From Kiloniellaceae bacterium (GTDB lineage: Bacteria; Pseudomonadota; Alphaproteobacteria; Kiloniellales; Kiloniellaceae): DNA of 55,629 bases. The stretch lies in assembly GCA_009377535.1 (NCBI GenBank), contig WHTV01000020.1, forward strand, positions 1 to 55,629. Direction: 5' to 3'. The position numbers were made by a program, and so were the translations under genes. Under the pieces are notes generated by a model. It ran no database searches. It was given only the letters and a program-made list of their open reading frames with translations, and was not told the DNA's origin. Positions 49,999 through 55,629 of this stretch are shown piece after piece; position 1 is the stretch's first letter; every line of letters starts with the position of its first letter.

Positions 49999-52299
49999 AT
50001 GAAGTCCCTCGCGCCGCACACCAGTTACAATGCCACGTTGCAGTCAATCCTAGGCGGCGATGGGGGAGATCTTACCGAAGACCTCCTCGATCTTCTGCCG
50101 GTTGGCGTTTACGTCTGCGATCGCGAGGGACGGCTCGTCAACTACAATCGAGCTGCGGCGGAGCTTTGGGGAGAATCACCGACGCTGGCAGACCCGGCCG
50201 TCCTCTTCTGTGGATCCTACCGCATGCACGGCGTCGATGGCGTGCCGATTCCCCACAGCGCGTGCCCGATGGCGGAGGTCCTCGCAACCGGGCAGGGACG
50301 GCGCGACCAGGAGTTGGTGATCGAGCGGCGTGACGGCACGCGGCTGACAGCGCTCGCGCGCATCGAGCCGATCAAGGACGCCGACGGCCGTGTGGTGGGC
50401 GCCGTGAACGTCTTTCAGGACAACAGCGACAGGCGTCGGCGCCAGGTCCAGGCAGACGAGCAGGGCCGGCGACTTGCCGAGCTCCTGCAGGCCTTGCCTG
50501 CGGCGATCTACACGACCGATGCCCAGGGACGCATCACCTCTTACAACGAGGCTGCGGTGGAGCTCTGGGGGCTGCGGCCGGAGCTCGCGACCCAGGCATT
50601 CTGCGGCTCGTGGAAGCTCTACCGGCCGGATGGAACGCCCCTGCCGCACGACCAGTGCCCGATGGCTCTCGCGTTGAAGTCTGGACGCCCCATCAGAGGC
50701 ATGGAAGCGGTCGCAGAGCGACCCGATGGCACCCGGGTACCATTCCTGGCCTACCCCTCCCCGCTGTTCGATGACGCTGGCGAACTCACCGGCGCGGTGA
50801 ACATGCTGGTGGACCTCGGCAAGCGCCACGAGGCCGACGCGCAGCTGCGCAGCAGCGAGGCGAGATACCGGGCGATCTTCGACAACGCGCAGGTGTCGGT
50901 TTGGGAAGAGGATTTCTCGGATGTCGCCGCGCTGCTCGACGGCCTCCGCGCTGCAGGCGTGGAGGATCTTCGCAGTCACTTGGAGGCGCACCCGGAATGC
51001 CTTCGGGACGCGATTCGCCGGGTGCGCGTGAAGGCGGTGAACGCCCATTCCGTGAAGCTGTTCGAAGCTGCGAACGAGGACTCCCTGCTCGGATCGCTGG
51101 GCGATATTTTCGTTCCCGAGACTGTCCCGATTTTCGTCGAGGAACTGCTCGCGCTCTGGGAAGGGCGCCGCCGGCTCGAAAGTGAAGCGGTCGTGCAGAC
51201 CCTGAAGGGCCGGCGCCTCGACGTGATCGTGACGGTCGCCTTCGAAGGCGACCGTTTCGAGAGCACCATCGTCAGCATCCATGACATCACCGAACGCAAG
51301 GCGGCCGAACTCGCGGCGCAGCGGCTCGCCGCCATCGTCGAGTCGTCCGCCGATGCCATCGTGGCCAAGACCCTCGACGGTATCATCACGGATTGGAATT
51401 TGGGCGCCGAGCGTCTTTTCGGATACACCGCCGAGGAGGCGGTCGGCAAGCCGGTGATGATGCTCATTCCGGAGGAGCGGCGTGACGAGGAGGCCATGAT
51501 TCTGGGCAACATTCGTCGCGGCGAACGTGTCGACCACTACGACACCGTCCGCCAGCGCAAGGATGGCAGCCTGGTGAACGTCTCCTTGGCGGTTTCGCCG
51601 ATCAAAGCGGCCGACGGGTCGATCATCGGGGCCTCGAAGATCGCCCGCGACATCACGGAGCGCATCGAAGGACAGGAGCAACAGAAGTTGCTGCTGAGGG
51701 AGATGAATCACCGGGTCAAGAATCTGCTGGCGCTGTCGAGCGGCATCGTAAACCTCAGCGCCCGTTGCGCAGAAACGCCCGAGGAATTGGCTTCCGACGC
51801 AATGGCGCGTCTGCATGCGCTGTCGCTGGCGCATGAATTGATCCTTCCGGATGATTCGACAGGCGGCGGTCGGGCCAAAAGTGCGACGACGCTGCACCGC
51901 TTGATCAGGACGATCGTTTCGCCTCACGACGATCCGGCGGGCGCGCAAAGCTCGCGTGTCTCGATCCTCGGACCCGACGCCGAGATTTCCGAACGCGCGA
52001 CGACAGGCTTTGCGCTGCTGCTACATGAGTTCGCGACCAACGCGGCCAAGTATGGTGCCCTCTCTGCCGCTGAAGGACAGGTCGAAATCGTTTGCTCGCA
52101 GGACGACGACAATTTCGTCGTGGTCTGGACAGAGCGTGGCGGCCCGCCGGTCACTCAAGCGGTCGATGGCGAGGGTTTTGGCAGCCAGCTCAGCCGCGGC
52201 ACGGTGGAGGGTCAACTGCGGGGTAGCATCTCGAGGGACTGGGCCCCGGAAGGCCTGACGCTGCGTCTTTCGGTCCCCCGCGATCGCCTCGTCTGTTAG
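49999..52299 (+). CDS. Multi-PAS HWE-family histidine kinase
   Basis: 766 residues, soluble (no membrane segment). Four PAS modules are apparent (about 25-140, 150-270, 285-425 and 430-555); two begin with ICDREGRLVNYNRAAAELWGE-like and YTTDAQGRITSYNEAAVELWG-like cores, and two carry the PAC pattern (DITERK, RDITERI). The kinase core has His571 in LREMNHRVKNLLALSSGIV, LLHEFATNAAKYGALS as the N box, and VVWTERGGPP with the Trp-Glu pair that names the HWE family. No G1-type DxGxG box of ordinary kinases is expected. No response regulator gene is adjacent. Signal unknown; no flavin-binding NCRFLQ motif is seen. Confidence 0.92.
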   Translation: MKSLAPHTSYNATLQSILGGDGGDLTEDLLDLLPVGVYVCDREGRLVNYNRAAAELWGESPTLADPAVLFCGSYRMHGVDGVPIPHSACPMAEVLATGQGRRDQELVIERRDGTRLTALARIEPIKDADGRVVGAVNVFQDNSDRRRRQVQADEQGRRLAELLQALPAAIYTTDAQGRITSYNEAAVELWGLRPELATQAFCGSWKLYRPDGTPLPHDQCPMALALKSGRPIRGMEAVAERPDGTRVPFLAYPSPLFDDAGELTGAVNMLVDLGKRHEADAQLRSSEARYRAIFDNAQVSVWEEDFSDVAALLDGLRAAGVEDLRSHLEAHPECLRDAIRRVRVKAVNAHSVKLFEAANEDSLLGSLGDIFVPETVPIFVEELLALWEGRRRLESEAVVQTLKGRRLDVIVTVAFEGDRFESTIVSIHDITERKAAELAAQRLAAIVESSADAIVAKTLDGIITDWNLGAERLFGYTAEEAVGKPVMMLIPEERRDEEAMILGNIRRGERVDHYDTVRQRKDGSLVNVSLAVSPIKAADGSIIGASKIARDITERIEGQEQQKLLLREMNHRVKNLLALSSGIVNLSARCAETPEELASDAMARLHALSLAHELILPDDSTGGGRAKSATTLHRLIRTIVSPHDDPAGAQSSRVSILGPDAEISERATTGFALLLHEFATNAAKYGALSAAEGQVEIVCSQDDDNFVVVWTERGGPPVTQAVDGEGFGSQLSRGTVEGQLRGSISRDWAPEGLTLRLSVPRDRLVC

Positions 52300-52374
52300 G
52301 GAACTCGCCTGGCAAGGATCGAACGCGCCGGCAGAAGGCTTCGACTTGGGCGGGAAGGGCTATAGACTGCGCGC

Positions 52375-52995
52375 ATGATCCTCGTCGGCCAGTTCGATTC
52401 GCCCTTTGTGCGCCGCGTCGCAGTATCGCTGCGCGTGCTCGGCTTCGACTATGAGCACGACAAACGCTCGGTGTTCGGCGACTTCGACTCCATGCGGCAG
52501 ACCAACCCGCTCGGCCGCATCCCCTCGCTGGTGCTCGACGATGGCGAGGTGCTGATCGATTCCGCGGCGATCCTCGACTGGCTCGACGAGACGGTCGGCC
52601 CCGAGCGTGCCCTCATCCCGCCGGCGGGCGCGGCGCGGCGGCGCGCGCTGCGGCTCATCGCCCTGGCGACCGGCGCCGTCGACAAGGCCGGCGCCGCCGC
52701 CTACGAGCGCATCATCCGCCCGGCGGACTACCGCTGGCCGGAGTGGATCGTGCGCTGCCGCACCCAGGCCGAAGGCGCCGTCGCCGCCCTGGCGGCCGAG
52801 CCCTGGCCCGCCGAGGCCCCGCTCGACCAGGTGCAGATCACCACCGCCTGCATGCTGCGCTACCTGCAGATGACCGATCCCGAGCTGCTGGCGCAGGACC
52901 GCTTTGCGGCGCTCCAGGCGCTATCCGAGCGCTGCGAGGCGCGGCCCGAGTTCCAGGACAGCTACATACCCGGCGTCGTCTACCCGCAGGGCTGA
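52375..52995 (+). CDS. Glutathione S-transferase family protein (GST 1)
   Basis: 206 residues. The N-terminal thioredoxin-like domain has GQFDSPFVRRVAVSLRVLGFDYEH and NPLGRIPSLVLDDGEVLIDSAAILDWLDE, with the cis-Pro and the Asp-Ser pair that holds glutathione. An all-helical C-terminal domain follows. It is the first of three GST-type genes within 3 kb. Substrate unknown. Confidence 0.9.
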   Translation: MILVGQFDSPFVRRVAVSLRVLGFDYEHDKRSVFGDFDSMRQTNPLGRIPSLVLDDGEVLIDSAAILDWLDETVGPERALIPPAGAARRRALRLIALATGAVDKAGAAAYERIIRPADYRWPEWIVRCRTQAEGAVAALAAEPWPAEAPLDQVQITTACMLRYLQMTDPELLAQDRFAALQALSERCEARPEFQDSYIPGVVYPQG

Positions 52996-53004
52996 GCCCA
53001 AGGG

Positions 53005-53810
53005 CTAGCTCGGGACGAGGCGCGCGCAGAGGAAGTCGACGACGGCGCGCACCGCCGGCAGCTGGCCGCGCCGGTGCGGCATCAGCAGGGTGGTGGTCAC
53101 CGTCCCCGCTGACCAGCCCTGCAGCACGGGGGTGAGATCGCCGCGGGCGAAGGCGTCGTGGCACATCCCCTCCGGCAGGCAGGTGATGCCGAGCCCCGCG
53201 CTGGCGGCCTGCAGCAGCACGACGGATTCATCGGCGACCATGCGCACCCGTGGCGTCACCTCCACCGCCTCGCCGGCTTCGCCTTGGCGCAGGTGCCAGG
53301 TGGTCGCCGCGGGGGCCGTCAGCAGGCCATCGTGGGCAGCGAGATCCTGCGGCCACTGCGGCGCGCCGCGCTGCCGCAGGTAATCGGGGGCCGCCACCAG
53401 CACGATCCGTTCGCGGGTGAGACGGCGCTGCACCAGCGATGAATCCGGCAGCGGCGCGAAGTGGCTGCGCACGGCGATGTCGAAGCCTTCCTGCACGAGG
53501 TCGACGAAGCGGTCGCTCACGTGCACGACGACCTGCCGCTCGGCTCGGCCAGGCGCCGGCGCACCACGCCCTCGGCGCTCTCCGCCTCGATCAGCGCGGC
53601 GCGGGCGTGATCGTAGAAATCGCGGCCGAGGTCGCTCAGCGTGAAGCTGCGTGACGTGCGATGAATGAGCCGGACGCCGAGTCCCGTCTCCAGTTCCGCC
53701 ACCCGTTTGCTGACGGTCGACTTCGGCACGCCGAGCTGCCGGGCGGCGCTGGTGAAGCCGCCGCTCTCGACCGCCTGCACGAAGAAGCGGAGGTCGTTCA
53801 GGTTCATCAT
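53005..53810 (-). pseudogene. LysR family regulator broken by an internal deletion
   Basis: The N-terminal HTH is intact in one frame (53810 down to about 53545: MMNLNDLRFFVQAVESGGFTSAARQLGVPKSTVSKRVAELE to RRRLAEPSG), and then reaches TGA at 53517. The substrate-binding domain continues in another frame from about 53535 (QVVVHVSDRFVDLVQEGFDIAVRSHF) to 53005. About 30 residues that normally join these parts (the first strand of the effector domain) are missing, and the lost number of bases is not a multiple of three. The joined length would be about 268 residues against about 300 for the family. A sequencing error alone would not explain the missing residues. The intact gene would be divergent from the GST 2 gene. 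Confidence 0.8.
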
Positions 53811-53818
53811 GGCCCGCT

Positions 53819-53840
53819 ATCGTCCATATACATGGACGAT
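53819..53840. promoter_or_regulatory. 22-bp palindrome between the broken lysR and GST 2
   Basis: ATCGTCCAT-ATAC-ATGGACGAT has perfect 9-bp arms. It lies eight bases upstream of the broken regulator gene and about 97 bp upstream of the GST 2 start, the usual place for a LysR operator that controls both genes. Confidence 0.6.
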
Positions 53841-53936
53841 TAGTCTCTTCCATGCCGGCTATACCGTCAATGTCCACGGTGGCAGGGTCGTCACACCGAA
53901 GGCATAGGGCCTTCGGGCCAGGTGATGGAGGTCAGC

Positions 53937-54644
53937 GTGGAACCGATTCTTTTCTACGGCGTGCCGGAGGGATGCTCCTTCGGATCGATCGTCGCGCTCG
54001 AGTGGACGGGGCAGCCCTACCGGCTGTGCCGCATCCAGATGCCGGAGGTGGTCTCGGGCGAGGCCTACCGGCGGATCAACCCGGTGGGCGAGACGCCCTC
54101 CCTGATGACTGAGGGTGGAGAGGTGATCAGCGAGAGCCTGGCCATCCTCAACCACATCGGCGCCCGCGCCCTCGACGGCGGCCTTGCCTTCCCGCAGGGC
54201 AGCCGGGAATTCGACCGTCTGAACGCCATGCTGGCCTTCCTCAACACCAGCTTCTTCAACGCCTTCAGCCCGCTGTGGTACGCCCTGGAGCACGGCAGCG
54301 AAGGGGCGGAGAAGGCGGCGCTCACCGCTTACGGGCAGGCGCTGGCGGCGAAGACCCACGCGCAGCTTGAAGCGCTGCTCGGTGGCCGTGACTGGCTCCT
54401 CGGCAACCGCCGCAGCCTGGCCGACGCCTACTTCTTCGGCATCGCGCGCTGGGCCGACTTCCACCAGGCGGTCGACCGCCGCGACTATCCCGGCCTGCAC
54501 ACACTCTTCGAGCGGCTGCGGGACGATCCCGCCGTGCGCTTCGCGCTCGCCATCGAGCATGAGGAGGCGGCCGACAGCACCGGCGGCTTCGCTGGCCATG
54601 TCGGCCTTGAGGAGGCGCTGCAGCTGGTGAGGGCGGCGGCGTGA
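53937..54644 (+). CDS. Glutathione S-transferase family protein (GST 2)
   Basis: 235 residues from GTG 53937, preferred because GGAGG lies five bases upstream and the product then starts V(M)-E-P-I-L-F-Y-G; ATG 53925 is the alternative. The thioredoxin-like domain has FYGVPEGCSFGSIVALEWTG and NPVGETPSLMTEGGEVISESLAILNHI. A helical C-terminal domain with LLGNRRSLADAYFFGIARWADF follows. The likely former regulator is the broken lysR divergent from it. Confidence 0.87.
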   Translation: MEPILFYGVPEGCSFGSIVALEWTGQPYRLCRIQMPEVVSGEAYRRINPVGETPSLMTEGGEVISESLAILNHIGARALDGGLAFPQGSREFDRLNAMLAFLNTSFFNAFSPLWYALEHGSEGAEKAALTAYGQALAAKTHAQLEALLGGRDWLLGNRRSLADAYFFGIARWADFHQAVDRRDYPGLHTLFERLRDDPAVRFALAIEHEEAADSTGGFAGHVGLEEALQLVRAAA

Positions 54645-54746
54645 GACTTCGGCGCCAGCCTGCTATGCCAATTCCGGTAGCGTTGAGCGCCTCTGCACCT
54701 TAAACTGCAACCAGTTGCTCCATAAAAGCAGTATCGGGAGGTCGCT

Positions 54747-55370
54747 ATGAAACTCTACGAGTTCGGGCCGACGCGCTCGATCCGGGTGCGCTGGACACTG
54801 CAGGAGCTGGGGGTTCCCTTCGACGCCGAGGTGGTCAACCTAGTGGCCGGCGAGGCTCAGAGCCCCGCGTTCCTGAAGCTCAATCCCGCCGGAAAGCTGC
54901 CAGTGCTCGTCGACGGCGAACTGGTGCTGACGGAGTCGGTGGCGATCGTCGTCTATCTGGCGGACAAGTACCCCGAAAAGCACCTGCTTCCTGCCGAGCC
55001 CGGGCAGCGTGCCCAGGCCTGCAAATGGCTGCTGTTCGCCGCGACGGAGCTGGAGCAGCCGCTGTGGCGGATCGCGAAACACACGGTGATCTATCCGGAA
55101 GACAAACGCCTGCCGGCCGACATCGATCTCGCCCGCGAGGAGTTCACTGCCATGGCGCGCGTGCTCGACGCGCATATGGACGGGCGGGACTATGTGGTCG
55201 GCGACAAAGTGGGCGTTGCCGACTTCGTGCTGGCGTACACGCTCGACTGGGCCAACGAGGTAGGTTTGCTCGAAGAGTTTCCACGGCTGCGGCGCTATTT
55301 CGAGCGCATGTACCAGCGGCCCCAGGCGCCGATGCGCATCGCCGCGGCCTTTGCGAGCATCAGGGCCTGA
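54747..55370 (+). CDS. Glutathione S-transferase family protein (GST 3)
   Basis: 207 residues. The N-terminal half reads MKLYEFGPTRSIRVRWTLQELGVPFDAEVVNL, then NPAGKLPVLVDGELVLTESVAIVVYLAD, the standard glutathione site; the Ser in T-R-S-I-R-V-R is the probable catalytic residue. The C-terminal half is helical with DYVVGDKVGVADFVLAYTLDWA. GGGAGG lies five bases before the ATG. 102 bp downstream of GST 2. Confidence 0.92.
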   Translation: MKLYEFGPTRSIRVRWTLQELGVPFDAEVVNLVAGEAQSPAFLKLNPAGKLPVLVDGELVLTESVAIVVYLADKYPEKHLLPAEPGQRAQACKWLLFAATELEQPLWRIAKHTVIYPEDKRLPADIDLAREEFTAMARVLDAHMDGRDYVVGDKVGVADFVLAYTLDWANEVGLLEEFPRLRRYFERMYQRPQAPMRIAAAFASIRA

Positions 55371-55629
55371 TCGGTCGATTGACCCTCGCGCCGGACGCGA
55401 GGAGGCGGTCAGGCGTTGCGGCACCGTCGGTGCGCATTCGCTCCGGCTGTCATCCCGGACAAGCGAGCGCGATCCGGATCCATGGCTGGGGCAAGAACCC
55501 GGTCGTGCCATGGATCCCCGCGTTCGCGGGGATGACGGGTGGGGTAGGTGAAGACGACGGTGAGTCTGCGCCACGAGCGGACGTTCCCGAGGGCAGCATC
55601 CAGGCGCAAGCTGACCAGTTCGGAAGTCG
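55371..55629. repeat. Window end: dispersed palindromic repeat, no gene
   Basis: The part at 55448-55541 begins GGCTGTCATCCCGGACAAGC and ends CCGCGTTCGCGGGGATGACG, a typical repeat pair with an inner hairpin. It shares its left half with the element at 42513-42617. The last 90 bases contain no start or product that I can support. Confidence 0.6.

Noticed and set aside
55409-55609. A 66-residue minus-strand frame with H-P-R-E-R-G-D-P
   Set aside because: This peptide is a familiar product of translating dispersed palindromic repeats; the DNA is such a repeat.

Overview
The window is a GC-rich (roughly two-thirds GC), gene-dense stretch of an alphaproteobacterial chromosome, most likely a free-living member of Rhodospirillales in the broad sense. 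The assignment rests on housekeeping genes of alphaproteobacterial type: class Ia nrdAB, glmUS, class II DAHP synthase, a short GltX, SufE, S4, an HWE histidine kinase and an Ala/Lys/Arg-rich histone-like protein. It also rests on a GAAC-N7-GAAC LexA-type site and on dispersed palindromic repeats of the kind common in these genomes. No prophage, CRISPR array, transposase or plasmid function was seen. Because of the base composition, most real genes have a long, meaningless open frame on the opposite strand.

Layout. 1-848: 3' part of a polysaccharide pyruvyl transferase-like gene cut by the window edge. 870-4350: nrdB and nrdA on the minus strand, divergent from an SOS-associated SRAP/YedK gene; the shared control region holds a LexA-type box, a candidate NrdR box pair and, just inside nrdA, a perfect DnaA box. 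5062-7222: a Sel1-repeat lipoprotein and a GT9 glycosyltransferase. 7364-9950: exported double-rhodanese, YeeE/YedE (TsuA-like) sulfur transporter and a 51-residue zinc-ribbon protein. 9998-10072: tRNA-Val(CAC). 10564-11469: histone H1-like gene ending in three tandem 45-bp hairpin repeats. 11689-14935: glmU-glmS. 15261-18427: FecR-domain protein plus CHASE2 histidine kinase. 18442-19315: two tandem Cys-rich secreted paralogues and a decayed third copy. 19472-24620: gabD, cfa, gor and a membrane gene whose 3' end repeats the end of gor.

24791-32604 is a minus-strand block: cysS, gltX, nadE, sufE, a nicotinate phosphoribosyltransferase-like gene and class II DAHP synthase. NadE and the latter phosphoribosyltransferase would together serve NAD synthesis and salvage. 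32872-36410: two tandem membrane PH-like paralogues, a DUF1287 protein, a DUF1127 protein and a GcvA-like LysR regulator. 36578-40873: citramalate synthase, a 302-bp segment bounded by 34-bp inverted repeats, an exported DUF2927-like protein, trmJ and an SDR. 41079-43407: MarR regulator, two small proteins (one Pro/Glu-rich) and a LysE-type exporter of lower GC.

43519-45751: arfB, an EamA permease and rpsD with a strong promoter, a long structured leader and a clear terminator. 45855-49780: cyclophilin-like protein, small membrane protein, MFS permease, LysR regulator and methyltransferase. 49999-52299: multi-PAS HWE kinase. 52375-55370: three glutathione transferases around a LysR regulator that has been broken by an internal deletion.

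The most notable structures are the multi-signal nrdA/SRAP control region, the 34-bp inverted repeats around the cimA stop codon, the duplication of the gor 3' end around an inserted-looking membrane gene, the Cys-rich paralogue array, and the 45-bp tandem terminator repeats. I did not find a system that I can claim with confidence to be wholly new.
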